Shown here one piece after another: positions 46,224-58,208 of a stretch of DNA of 64,000 bases. How positions within the stretch are numbered: position 1 is the stretch's first letter; each line of letters starts with the position of its first letter. A program made the translations under genes and the position numbers. Location: NCBI GenBank assembly GCA_026120035.1, contig JALRME010000002.1:2232001-2296000 (forward strand), given 5' to 3'. Below the pieces are notes generated by a model. That model ran no database searches, was not told where the DNA came from, and worked only from the letters and a program-made list of their open reading frames with translations. Source of the DNA: Coleophoma eucalyptorum. Lineage: Eukaryota; Ascomycota; Leotiomycetes; Helotiales; Dermateaceae.

Positions 46224-48782
46224 ATGGGTTCCATGACTTCGGATGCCCCGGCAAGCAGTGATCGAGCTGTGGAGTTATGGAGACATCCGAATCCCGCGTC
46301 GGCTCGCATGTGGGAGTTCAAGGACGTGATCAATCAGAAATACAGCTTAAACCTTGACTCGTACGATGACCTTTACCGCTGGTCCATTGAGAACATTTCA
46401 GGTTTTTGGGCGGAGACATGGCATTTCACCGGCATCGTGGCTTCGAAGCCTTTTGACAGAGTGGGTGGGACATTTGTTGAGACCGAACACGTGATATCTT
46501 CTCTTATCAACTTTCACATCACTCAGCTTGACCTGTTCGCCGTGAAGTCTTGCGGAGTGTATCATGTTCAGCCAGGAATATTGGCGGTCTAACATTGTTC
46601 ACAATGAGCCCATCTTGTCTGCTCCTTCTGCTGGGCGGCAGAAAATATGCTGCGAAGCGACGATTCGACAACGGCGGCAAGGTCCTTTAAGCCCTTCAAG
46701 GCCCTGGATAGTTCAGCCTGCAAACAACAAGTAATGGATCTGGTTCATTTTTTACTCAGAGAGCATTGAGTTTTTTGTCTTTTCTCTTTTCCGAATACCT
46801 CTGTTAACCACTCTATAACTATAGATTCCATACTAATTTAATCAGGTCATCGAGCCAAACGCTCCGATATTCCCTCGCCCGGACTTCTTTGCAGGCTCGC
46901 AACTGAACTTTGCTGAGAACCTCCTATTTCCAGCCAACGCAATCATAGATCCAGACTCTCCGGCCATAATCTCAGCAACTGAATCAACCAGGTCCACCAC
47001 GACATGGGGAGAACTCCGAGAACTTGTTCGTAAGTGCTCGCTTGCACTTCGAACTCTTGGTGTACAGCCACACGACCGCGTTGCTGGGTTTCTTGGCAAT
47101 CACACAAACACGGTAGTGGCTATGCTCGCTGCCACATCCATTGGTGCCATTTGGACCGGTGTTAGCCCTGATACAGGTGTTGGAGCTGTCCTTGATCGAC
47201 TTGTTCAGATTGAGCCTGTTGTACTATTTGCGGATAATGCTGTTGAGTACAATGGCAGGTTCCATGAGAGTATCACGAAGACGAGAGACATTGTTAAAGA
47301 GCTGACAGAGCTTAAGGCTGTTGTACTATTCAAGACGGTGGCTGAAATGCCCGTCTCGACTGATGAGTTTGTCGTTGGAAAAGGCAAAGCTTGGATATAT
47401 GAAGATTTTCTGCAAAGGTATTTTGCACCATTCACAAGAGGCAGCTTTTATAGCAAATTCTAAACTGTACAGTGCTGCAAATCCTTCGGAGGCCTTGACC
47501 TTTACCCAGCTTCCGCCAAGTCATCCAGTCTATATACTATATAGCTCCGGCACCACAGGCAAACCAAAATGCATAATCCATTCAGCTATTGGGACGCTTA
47601 TTCAGCATAAGAAGGAGCACATACTCCATTGTGATATTCGCCCCACGGATAGACTCTTCTATTTCACTACCTGCACCTGGATGATGTGGCACTGGCTCAT
47701 TTCAGGGTTAGCCTCCGGGGCTACGCTGATCTTGTACGATGGATCACCTTTCAAACCAAATTCCAACAGTAGCATGCCAAAACTTATCGAAGAGCTAAAG
47801 ATAACGCACTTTGGCACTTCTGCAAAATATCTCAGCATTTTAGAACAAAATAACGTTTACCCCAGCAATGACGGAATCGACCTTAGTACTCTACGCGCCA
47901 TATACTCAACGGGCTCACCATTAGCACCCAGCACGTTCTCATATGTCTATTCTGCATTCCCAGCGACTATAAACCTCGGATCAATAACAGGTGGAACCGA
48001 CATAATCTCTCTCTTTGGCGCACCTAGTCAACTATCGCCTGTTTACAAAGGCGAGATTCAAGTCCGAGGCCTGGGCATGGCCATTACAGCATTCGATCCT
48101 TCCGGTCAGCCCTCCGAGGCAGGCGAGCCAGGAGATCTCGTATGTACAAAACCCTTCCCTTGCCAGCCGGTTGGATTCTTCGGTGCAGAAGGAGTCGCCA
48201 AATATAGGAGCAGCTATTTCGAAACTTTCCCAGGCGTGTGGCACCATGGTGATTTTGTACGCTTTAACCCCGAGACAGGCGGTATAATCATGCTCGGTCG
48301 TTCAGATGGTATCCTCAAACCTAGCGGTGTGCGCTTCGGCTCAGCGGAAATCTATAATATCCTCTTGAAATCCTTCGCTGCCGAGATTGAGGATGCACTC
48401 TGTATTGGGCGCAGGAGAGAAACCGACCCTGACGAAACTGTTGTATTGTTTCTCAAGATGGTAGAGGGTCAAAATTGTACGGAAGCGCTTAAAGATGCAA
48501 TTCGGAAAGAGGTCAGGAGAGAATTGAGTGCGCGACATGTCCCCGGTGTTATTGACGAGTGCTTTGAAATTCCAGTCACAACGAATGGAAAGAAGTAAGT
48601 CCTCCCATCCCTCTAGGGATAGTTTCGGATCAATTCGTTTGGGAGGATAGCTTTCTAATAGAATCTATAGGATCGAGGTTGCCGTCAAGCAGATTCTTTG
48701 TGGCATGAACGTCAAGACTTCTGCTAGTGTGGCTAATGCGAGTTGCTTGGACTGGTACAGGGATTGGGCCAAAACACATTAA
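46224..48782 (+). CDS. Acetoacetyl-CoA synthetase
   Basis: The CDS is join(46224-46460, 46846-47417, 47473-48594, 48671-48782), 680 aa, with introns of 385, 55 and 76 bp. It is an ANL-superfamily acyl-activating enzyme: acetoacetate + CoA + ATP to acetoacetyl-CoA + AMP + PPi, a cytosolic route from ketone body or amino-acid breakdown into sterol and lipid synthesis. The acetyl-CoA-synthetase-type N-terminus contains LNFAENLLFP. The AMP-binding P-loop ILYSSGTTGKPK lies near residue 290, the A5 region GSITGGTDI follows, then WHHGDF, GRSDGILKPSGVR, and the catalytic Lys in TNGKK near 644. All phases agree. The first intron (385 bp) is exceptionally long for this window. Confidence 0.93.
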
Positions 48783-49624
48783 TAACTTTGCCAATTCCGA
48801 AGAAAAGTCTTTGTAGACAAGAAACATAGGGCATTGGCTCATACTTACTGGAGAGAAAGGAAGGTTCAATGCTTTCACAGCATAGGAAAGGATTTTCCCA
48901 TACATAACCTAAAATATAGATAGGAACTCAAAAGTATTGCTACTACGCAAATTCTTTTTAAGGAGGACATCAAGATATACAATACAAGCAAAACCTAGGC
49001 TATTATGACGCAGCTTGATCTTTACGGATGGTATGTCTGCGTAAGGAAAACTAAAAATACAGAGCCTTCCTCGTTTATAACCGAGCTGTGCTCTGCACAG
49101 GCGTGAGCGGCTCTTGTATTTCACAGCCTCTGAGATTGCATAGAAGCATCTCCGAATACTTCGCGCTAAATTTCATCTCTACCTCTTGTCAATTTCCTGT
49201 TTATTTTTCTTTCTGTGATGTACAGAGCCTGTGACTTTGAGTCAGAGCATTTCTCATTCACATACATACATACACGTAGTGAAATTTTTTACTTTTCATA
49301 AAGGTAGGTCTTCATCGTGTTAAGGCAGACTCCATTTTCATTGTTTTCCTTATCTTATCTTACTTAACTGTACTCTTCCTTACCTTTTGCCTTGAACTTA
49401 CCTTGCCTTTCCTAAAAATGCCAGAAACGCCAGAAGGTCGAGGGGGATTGCTTTTGTTTCTTCTTTCTACTTTCTTTCTTTCGGTTGTTTTTTTTTGGGA
49501 GGGGGGCCTTTTGCAGTTGGGGAAAGGGGAGATGAACATACCTGGACAAGTACCTACCTTTTTTGTTTTCTTTCGGCTTTCGTTCCTTGTTATCTTCAAC
49601 GTCTTTATTGTCGGCCAGCCCAAC
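48783..49624. other. Intergenic region between convergent genes
   Basis: This contains the 3' UTRs of acetoacetyl-CoA synthetase and the orphan gene. A 5-bp periodic pyrimidine tract (TTATC/TTACC/TTGCC-like units) runs at about 49345-49412, like the arrays in the 13-21 kb region. I see no gene. Confidence 0.5.
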
Positions 49625-50655
49625 TTAAGACAATGGGTCTGCGTGGACTTCATCTCGTGAGGGGAGGACATCGAAACCCTCTTCTTCTTCCTGGGATTTG
49701 GCTTTGTTTGGCTGCTTAATGACAACCGTTTCGCTGCTGTTCGAGCTGCTCAGGGTGATAACACCTTCGACGACGGTCGTGCTCTGACTCTTCGGCGCGT
49801 TCCAATCCTTGAAGCAGCCCGTGTCTCGTCTCGACGTGTACGGCAAAATCATCTTCGTCCTGATTACCCAACTCTGAGGCCGTCGGAGCAATCACGCTCG
49901 TCAGGCTGGTCTCGAGCTGGAGTTCTCTGGCAGCTTCTGCTTCAAAGATTGTTTGGCCTCGGAAAAGGTCTCGACCTTCATTGCCGTCTTCATTTCCTGC
50001 AAAGGCTTCGGTAAGCTGTTCTTCCAATGTCACAGATTTCTGGGGCGTCATTCCTACCCAGAGATTGCCAACCGTGGGATCTGCATTTATGACTTTCTTT
50101 TCCCACATCGCTGACCCGCGAAAGATGGTGGGCAAAGCAGTATCTTGCTGGGAGGCTCTGCTAGATGTGGGCCACAAATTGAAGCTTTGTACTTCAGGGA
50201 CTGCTTCCTGTCTGTCCTGGGGTAGCGACCAGAGTTGTGGCCCTAAGCTCTGGGTCATGCTTGCAGTTGCTGGCTGTCTTCGGGCAGGCGATCAAAGACC
50301 TTGGGTGGCTGCAGCTGGCGCTCCTTGGATTTTGCCTCTTTGAACCGTTAGCAGTTCGTCCTGTGAAGCAGTCATTGTGATTATCTCTAAGTATCTTGAA
50401 GAGACGTGAAACTTGGCGAGCTACAGTAAAGATTTCTGAGAGCTGGGAAGTCTTGAGATCCGCACAGTCGGTTGGAGCCGCATTTATGTACATCTTGAAT
50501 GTTACTAATTGGGGAATGGAGACAATGGCCTTTGTGCTTCCTGAAAGAAACGTGTTTTCTTTGGCCTTGTTCGAAGGGATATTGTGCTTTTGAGTAGGTA
50601 AGAGGGCCTTTGATGAGATGCTTTCATCACTTCCTCCTTTGTACTTGGAAGACAT
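49625..50655 (-). CDS. Hypothetical protein, uncertain exon structure
   Basis: Three successive reading frames on the minus strand each look protein-like. A phase-consistent model is complement(49625-49824, 49868-50249, 50300-50337, 50406-50655), 289 aa, with introns of 43, 50 and 68 bp and a 38-base internal exon. It starts MSSKYKGGSDESISSK and ends FDVLPSRDEVHADPLS. The middle contains RGSAMWEKKV and NLWVGMTPQKSV, and the end is acidic. Two donors are weak (GTCTCT and GTCTTT). The stretch removed by the 50 bp intron (VFDRLPEDSQQLQA) itself reads like protein, so a frameshift at about 50255 is an alternative. I do not recognise the family. Confidence 0.5.
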
Positions 50656-50797
50656 TGGGCAGTGTTAACGAGGATATTGCAAAATAGTCGCTAGTGTTGG
50701 AGGATACTCTGGGTGAAAGATGGACATTAATCAAGAAACAATGCTTTCGTTGGGAGATTATTAAGTCTTTGTTTCTCTACGATGGCTTGCAGGCCTA

Positions 50798-52241
50798 TCA
50801 AGCAGCTGTAATCTTCTCAGTCTTCTCGTCATCGCGATATAAGCTTAGGTAGCTCGCTTTCAAGCGTCCGAGCAGATGCTCTTCCGCTGTTATTGCCGTT
50901 GTGACCTCGCCATTTGCCAATTTCTGATCTTGAACTCGTTTGCTTGGTACTGCTTCTAACACAGTAGAGCTAGCAGGATGGCAGAAGTAGGCAATTGAGT
51001 AACGATCTTCTCCACCCCTTTTTGCGTCCTTGGGAAAGACAACTCGATGCACAGTTGATTTCAACAGATTTTTGGTCCAGTGGTCACTGTGGTGATTAGA
51101 ACATGTACGAGCGTTGGACGGTATTTTGCTTACAGAAGATCTCCTATGTTCACAAGGATAGGCGGACTTGGATCATTCTCTGTCCCCGGTGGCAGGACCG
51201 GAACAGAAGTCCAGTTCTTTGTCGTCCCATAATCTTCTCTGCGAGTATTCATGCTAGGTGGGAGTAGCTCTAAGCCTGGCTGACCCGGTCTCTGGAAAAG
51301 AAGGGTGATTGAGCCATAACTTGAATGTAATTAGATACGAGCACTAAGATGCTTGAAAGAAACACATACTCAGAATGTGCACCAGCCCGGATGTCAACTT
51401 CAGGTTGATAGTCAGTTCCTTCTGGAAGTGAAGGATAGTGAAGTACCCGTAGAGTGCGCCCGCTAGGGCCGATTGATCGGGCATGCCTTGAAGCAAACCA
51501 ATCTTTACCTCCAGCAGAATCTGGGATCTAAGAATATGTTAGCTACTAATGATCATGGCTTTGAGAAGAGATCCTACCTCAAGGCCAATGCCAAAAAGAG
51601 TCAAAATCTTCATGCACAAGTTGAAACAATAGTCCTCAAATTGCTCGATCTCATTCTCATGGTCAATCAAGGATGGTGGCAAGCATTGCTGAGCTTTCCC
51701 ATTGAGAAATTCGCCAAAATTCATAGCTCTAGAGGAGCGTTAGACTGTGGTCTGTGAGTCAACCTGATAGGAGATGACCTACTCTTTGAAATCACCGACC
51801 TGTATATATTAGTCTCAGTACCAGAGGCTTTATTGATAGTAGAATTTACGCACTCTTTGATTCTTGGCGTCCAAAGTTTCAGTATGCATACCGGACCATC
51901 CCATATTCTGTGGCCTGGTAAGTTCGAGCCTTTAAGCGTGAATCGGGGCAACAGACGTTCTCAAGAATCTTGCATTTCTCCTTCTCTTCTACAGGAGAAG
52001 AAAAGAACTTGCGAGACTACAGACCTGTTAATGGAATCTCCTCCGAATCGCCATATATAATTACCAAGTCAAATGCATGATCAATGACTTCGACGGGGAT
52101 ATCCTTTCCCTCATTCTTGATATAGACAAAGCCATAGGTGACAGCAGCCTCTACAAGTTCCTTGGCAACTTGAAACTCAGGAGCACTCCCCGAGATGTCG
52201 ATGATAGGAATTTGGACGGTTTGTCCGTTGGCTTGAGCCAT
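50798..52241 (-). CDS. 2-oxoglutarate/Fe(II)-dependent oxygenase, isopenicillin-N-synthase-like
   Basis: The CDS is complement(50798-51086, 51134-51319, 51370-51527, 51578-51728, 51783-51799, 51854-51907, 51957-52016, 52065-52241), 363 aa, with seven introns of 47-54 bp and a 17-base exon. The N-terminal DIOX_N segment has IPIIDISG and YGFVYIKN; GMHTETLDAKNQ and GDFKEAMNFGEF are assembled by splicing. The iron ligands are His204 and Asp206 (AHSDYG) and His281 (STVHRV); the 2-oxoglutarate-binding pair is Arg296 and Ser298 (RYS). It is a non-haem iron oxygenase of the family that includes GA20-oxidase-like and many fungal enzymes of unknown substrate. No biosynthetic cluster surrounds it, so I give no substrate. 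It is divergent from the Mkt1 gene. Confidence 0.9.
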
Positions 52242-53040
52242 GATGACTCTAGGTATGGGAAAGAGTGGTCGGTGGTAGGTAGTAGGTGGTTGTTGGTGGC
52301 AGGTGGTAGGTGATTTGCCTCGCTCCGCTAAGTGAGAAGAATCACGAGGAAGCCTAACCCGTCAAGTCGCACCGGATCAGTGTTGTATGCGAGCTATTTC
52401 TGCGCCGGACACACGACACGGAGGCTTGCTAGTCAGGTACAGCGTGAAGATCACCAGCAGGAAGGAGATTCGCATAAATGCCTGGGTCTGGGAAAGACAA
52501 AACGACCAATCCCATAGTGGGGGAAACTGCTGATTTCTTATCGGAACGCGAGGGGCCCTTCCTCCTTATCGCCCATGAGAAAAAGAGCGGCGCTAGCTGG
52601 AAGAAGCCAAGTGTCGAGGGCCCGGCAGCGGGTCGCGTTGGCCTGTGTGTCTTGGGCTTGGAGACAACAGCTTCAGTCTTTCGAGCTCAATCTCGCCAGA
52701 AATCCCTTGTCCTACCTCTCCGTCCTACGCTGCGCACATATCTACACAGTTCGAGTCCCCGGAAGCTGTATCCCATCTACGACCATCTAAGACGCACCAA
52801 GCATTCACGCCCTATAATACTCGACGCCGTCCAATTGCATTCACACGCGAGCTCCTGTCATAAGCTCCCACACAAATCGACCCGCGACTTCCTGAGCACA
52901 TTCTGAATCTCAGTTCCACACTTCCTCCCCCCCCCCCCCCCAACCCAGCAAACGGAAATCTAGTACCGGGACGCTCTCGGATTTTGGAAAGAACATCTGC
53001 AAATATCCTGCGTCACCTTGTGACTGCCATTTCCTTCAAA
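52242..53040. promoter_or_regulatory. Divergent promoter region, oxygenase and Mkt1
   Basis: These 0.8 kb separate the two start codons. Several overlapping short frames at 52478-52906 have no family features. A long C homopolymer lies at about 52927-52942, just before the putative Mkt1 start. Confidence 0.5.
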
Positions 53041-55901
53041 ATGCCTTCTCGTAAGTTGCGACTTTTGTATTCACCCACCACTATTCCTCCAATTCAAGAC
53101 CAGGAGCCGCCCAAGAGGTTCCACGACAGCCAATATGGAGTACGACATGTCTTTAACCGGATATCACCCTGCTAGAAGCATGCAATGGGGTTACACATCA
53201 ACCGGTCTGTATGCGCCAATACCAGCGCGGCAACATTCGATCATCCAAATTCCATACCCAGCTGCGCCGGAGCATATCTACGAGCAACTCTGGAAGCAAG
53301 ATTTGGTTCAGGAGTGGGAAATGCTTGATATGGAGCCGCAGCCGCCAATAGCATGGGGCATTTCTGGTCGCGCCAGGGGATGCTCAAATGCTTCCACCAA
53401 TACGAATCCACAGGCGACTCCTGCTCGCACCACCGTTCTGCCTGTACATCTGAACGACTTAGCTAACATGTTAGGTTCAGTGTTCAAGGGAGATCGCTCC
53501 ATAGAGGCCTATAAGTTGTTTGTATACCTGCTGTACGCTTACGAGGGTACAACAAAGGCTGATTGAACGATAGCAAAAACTCCGTGGCTGAACTGCAGGG
53601 TTGCACTATTGGTGTCGAGGCCTCCTTTTATCTTCAGCGTATGATTGACGAAGCTCCCGCACATGAGCCTCTACTTCCAGCCTTGGGTGGTGAGCCAATG
53701 GGCTTGAAAAATCACATCGAGGCTGATCTGGACCATTGGAAGGAACATGATATTAAGCCAGTCTTCGTGTTTGAAGGTCAACCGACGGTTGGCAAAGATA
53801 TGACAACACTGAGAAATGCTCAAGAGGCTTTGAGCGAAACAAACAAGGCGTGGAACAACTACTCAGAAGGTGATTCTAATGGAGCTGTCAAACAATTTGG
53901 CTTGTCTGGTAAGCAATTCACAACTACTAAGATTTATACTGGTGCTGAAAAAATTCGAGGTTCTGCACAAGGGTCAGACTTTTTCCCAATCCTCAAGGAA
54001 ATTCTTCGCAGTCGTGACCTAGATTCTGTACAAGCCCCTTATAGTGCTTGTGCTCAGGTAAGCTTGATGCTCCTCTACTTTGATGCCTACTCACGAATTT
54101 AGCTCGCGTATCTGGAAGCACTCCCAACGCCATATATTCACGGTGTCATGGGTTCTCAAGAGCTTCTCCTTTATGATATCAACGATGTCGTCATCCTTCC
54201 ACCTTCGCCAAAAGACTGGGAAGAAAAGACACTCTCAGCACTGTCAAGGGAGGACCTGAAGGTAAAGCTTGGTTGCACTGCTGATTTCTTCCATGATATT
54301 CTTTTAATGATGGGCACATCGTCATTACGGCCATTCCCAACCCTCCAAGAACCAACCATCATATCTCGACAGCCTTACCAGATAGAAGATGCTGCTACTC
54401 TCTTAAGGACCTCTGAGCGATCAGTGACATCAATGTGCACCGCATTCAATGATGTATTGCTGAACTCGGATCCAAAGTGGCTCGATAACTATCGCAAGGT
54501 AAAGATGGGTATTCGCCACTGCGTGACTGTTACAGAATCAGGCAATTACTACATCAACAACTTCGATACTGTTACCGGGGACAACTATGAATATCTTGGC
54601 ATGCAATTGCCTCTGGAAGTATTCAGTTATATGCAATTTGGTGTAACTGGAGCTAGACTCACAAATAACTTCAATTTCCTCGAGACAATAGTCTTTCCAA
54701 CTCTGGACGGGGTTGTGTCAGAGGAATACAAGAAGCTTGTGACCGAACAGCTTATTGCAATCAAGGAGCAAGCGGTGGGTCTCATCTCCCCACGGGTACA
54801 TCGCGCGTTCAAATTCAAAGATATAACTGTCAAATACTGGTTTGACGCCAGTCTGACAACCAAGTTAAATCGCCAGCCACAACCCGATCCCAACATACAA
54901 GCTGATACCTGGGGGGCTCGAATCTCTGACCTCGACCAACAAGCTAAAGCTTCGGGATTAAAGTATGGCACACTTCCATTTGCGCTGTTGAGCCTCGACG
55001 ATAAGGGGTTCTCGGCAAAGACAATTTTCAAAGGCAAAGATCCACAGGCGAAGGTTTCCGGATTGATCCCAAACTCAGAAGTCTTACCAAATGCCCTATG
55101 GCGCTTGCTGCACCTGCGCGGCTATATCAATGACAGTCATAGTCTCACCCCTTGGGGTAAGGCGCTTCAGATTACATATAAAGCACTGCGGCCGATTATA
55201 GAGAAGGATGATGACGTTCATCATGTAGAAGAGGCTGTGTTCCTTGCTTACGAATTACTTCGCTTCGATAATTTGAATACACGCAGACAGCATAGAGAGC
55301 TCATTGGAGGTGCAATTAGAGGCTCTGAGGAAGACAAGGCAAGCTGTATGCTGATTGGCAGGACGGCTTGTCTACTTAAGCTGCGTCACTCAGCGAACGG
55401 ATACACTGGCCCACTCAGCAAAGTGTTCCTTGCTTATCATTCCTTGATTAAAGCCACCCGTGAAGCAGATAGAGATCTCCTTGAGGCTGTCATTGTCTCA
55501 ATGGGTCTCGGAAACCAACTTGTTCGCGAGCAGAAACCACTTGAGGAGCTAGGATCAAGGTAAACCCGACTCAATATTTTGGTAAATACAACTGCTAACA
55601 TCTCTACAGTCTGCCATTTGGTGTTGATATTGACGTTGGATTGGGTATTGCAGTAAAAACTTTCCTTGATGATTGTGTCAAGCCTGAAATGTCTGCGGAG
55701 GAAAAGCAACAAGCAAGAAATGATTATGCAGAGAAAAAGGCTCTGCTGCCTCTGAGTGTCAACTTTGTCGAGGATCTGGATGTGGCCTTCAAGTTTTTCG
55801 ATGCCTTACATGATGGTGTGAAGACGCTAGGAAAAGAAATACCCGAGAGTGATATGAAGGCATGGGATGCAGCGAAGGAATACCTGGACAAGAGAAGATA
55901 A
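53041..55901 (+). CDS. MKT1: Mkt1-like post-transcriptional regulator (XPG-like fold)
   Basis: The preferred model is join(53041-53050, 53130-53532, 53574-53908, 53960-54057, 54103-55559, 55610-55901), 864 aa. Mkt1 has inactive XPG-nuclease-like N and I domains and works with Pbp1 on mRNA stability and translation. The core is secure: GCTIGVEASFYLQ, IKPVFVFEG, APYSACAQLAYLE, GVMGSQELLLYD, then the Mkt1-specific C-terminal half (LRLHLRGYIN-like, LPFGVDIDVGLGI). The start is less sure: the segment RSIEAYKLFVYLL aligns in pattern with the yeast start, so about 130 extra residues precede the usual N-terminus. The first exon would be 10 bases and the second intron 41 bp, both unusual. The 51 bp intron 53909-53959 is in frame and stop-free. 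Confidence 0.82.
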
Positions 55902-56407
55902 TTCTAACAGCGAGGTTGGGCGATATTATTCTGAATGGGGTGTAGGCATTGATATGGAGGTTAACAGAACGACATATACATGTCTCGCAACGCGCTGTAT
56001 CCTAGACTCCTATTGTTAGCTATACACCTTGACAGGCCATTCCTGAAAAGACCTGGCTAACAGTCATAGACGTAGATACAGGTACCAAGATTACCTAACA
56101 GAGAATAAAGTACGTCAACCTCAATTTCTGCGCCTACGATTCGTTAAATGTCTACTGAAAATACCGTAGATGTACATATCTGCGGTCTGCGTCGTCCAAT
56201 GGTGTTCGAGCTTCGAGTTGAAGGGGAGAGTTTCACTAACGACCAATATCACATGCTTTGGGCTTAGCGAGCGATACATCAACGACTTCACTGAGTTGGG
56301 GTGCTAACTGACAGTGTTTAGGCCGGCTCAATCTGTGATTCGGCTCTGTGTCTGAACCCTGCCTCATTGTGATACATCGGACCGTCAGCCAAGGTCCAGG
56401 AGCAGTG
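55902..56407. promoter_or_regulatory. Mkt1 3' UTR and desaturase promoter
   Basis: About 0.5 kb between two tandem plus-strand genes. I see no coding region. Confidence 0.5.
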
Positions 56408-58208
56408 ATGGCTCCTATAACCACAACTACGCAAAGCTCGGCGATCATCTCAACACAGCACCAGGCGGTCTCCAAATGGAACAAGATACCCCCAAAGGCA
56501 GGCCTGAGAAGCAGCAACCTAAGCAACCCAATCATTAACACCATCTCCGTCTTGTTCGCCTTCCTGAGATCCATCAATTACTGGAACTCCTTCTGGGTTC
56601 TGGCCGTGCCAGCTTTTGGCTTCTACCTCGCTAGCTCAACACCTCTGCTTTGGCAGACGGCGGTTTTTAGTGTGATCTATTATTTTGTTACGGGGTTGGG
56701 GATTACTGCTGGTGCGTTCCAAGTGTTGTTTTTTCTTTATTTGGATTTGGTTTGGATTTGGTTCGGGATGAGTTGAGCTTCGGGATGAGTACAGGCGATT
56801 TGGAAGTGGTGACAAGAAGGATGGTGAACTCATGTGATAATGGCTAAGTGACCGACATCATGTGCCTCTTCTCCATACCTTCTTCTCAAGTCATAAATTT
56901 GTCTCTCAAGATATCCCTACTGACAACCTCACAGGCTATCACCGCCTCTGGGCCCATCGAGCCTTCACAGCAACCATTCCCCTCCGCATCTACCTGGCAG
57001 CAACAAGTGCCGGCGCAATCCAAGACAGTATCCGCACCTGGTCCTCCGACCACCGCGCACACCACCGCTTCACTGACACGCTCAAAGACCCTTACTCAGT
57101 CCGCAAGGGGCTCTTCTATTCACACATCGGCTGGCTGATCTTCAAACAAGACCCGTCCCTCAAAGGCCGCACCTCCATCGCTGACCTCGACCGCGATCCA
57201 GTCGTCATGTGGCAACACAACTTCTACATCCCGCTCGCCCTCGGCATGGGCTACGCCCTGCCTGCCGTCGTCGCGGGCGCCTTCTGGTCCGATCCCCTGG
57301 GCGGGTTCATCTATGCAGGCATTCTCCGCGTCATGCTCGTCCAGCAGGCGACGTTTTGCGTCAACTCTCTCGCGCACTACCTCGGGGCTGCAACGTTCGA
57401 TGATCACCGCTCTCCCCGTGATCACGTCCTCACTGCTCTACTGACGCTCGGTGAGGGTTATCATAATTTCCACCACGAGTTTCCGAATGACTTTCGGAAT
57501 GCGGTTGATTGGTGGCAGTATGATCCCACTAAGTGGGCGATTCGGCTGTGGTTTTGGTGTGGGTTGGTGAGTGAGGTTAAGACTTTTAATCAGAATGTCA
57601 TTGAGAGAGGGAGGAAGCAGCAGGAGGTTAGGACGCTGGAAGAGAAGGAAAGGTTGTTGTTAAGTATGCAAGGCAGTGGGGACGGACACGCAGACGTATC
57701 GGCAATGGAGACGCTTTGGTCCTGGGATGAATTCCAGGGAGCTACGACTCTGGGAGCGGCAACGGGACGGCGGAGGGACTTGATCCTCGTTGCTGGGATC
57801 GTGTATGATGTGGCGCCATTCCTGGATGTGCATCCCGGTGGAGAGTCTTTATTGCGGAGTGCAGTGGGCAAGGATGCCACGGCCTTGTTCAACGGAGGAG
57901 TATATAACCGTACGTCCCCCCTCTCTCTGCTCTCGTTAAAGACAAGGTGTTATTATCTCCCTGCAAAGATCTTGTCAGGCAAGAAAAATAAAGTACCGGA
58001 AATCTCTCAAGACAGAGAGCGGCAATCTGAACGATTTATCTCGATCTTAATTTTGCGTATTGAAGTATCCTGGCTGACTTTCAACCGAGCCAAAGATTCC
58101 ACAGATGCTCGAAGGATTTTGGAGACGTTGCGGGTTGGCGTCTTGAGAGGTGGGTGTGAGGTGGAGATCTGGAAGGAGGGATACAGGGAAGAGAAAGAGT
58201 ACACATAA
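56408..58208 (+). CDS. Acyl-CoA delta-9-type desaturase with C-terminal cytochrome b5
   Basis: The CDS is join(56408-56711, 56935-57909, 58090-58208), 465 aa, with introns of 223 and 180 bp. It introduces a double bond into saturated acyl-CoA in the ER membrane, taking electrons from its fused cytochrome b5 domain. Three His boxes are intact: HRLWAH (104-109), HRAHH (141-145) and HNFHH. Hydrophobic segments flank them. The b5 domain follows, with the haem-binding HPGGE. The splice at 56711/56935 precisely builds ITAGYHRLWAHR. The last intron is in frame and has no stop, so read-through would insert 60 residues after the haem motif. ATG 56408 (MAPITTTTQ) is the first in frame. It resembles Ole1 but differs in detail and may be a paralogue. 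Confidence 0.9.

Noticed and set aside
50798..52241. Secondary-metabolite cluster around the 2OG oxygenase
   Set aside because: No polyketide synthase, NRPS, terpene or cluster regulator lies nearby; neighbours are housekeeping genes.
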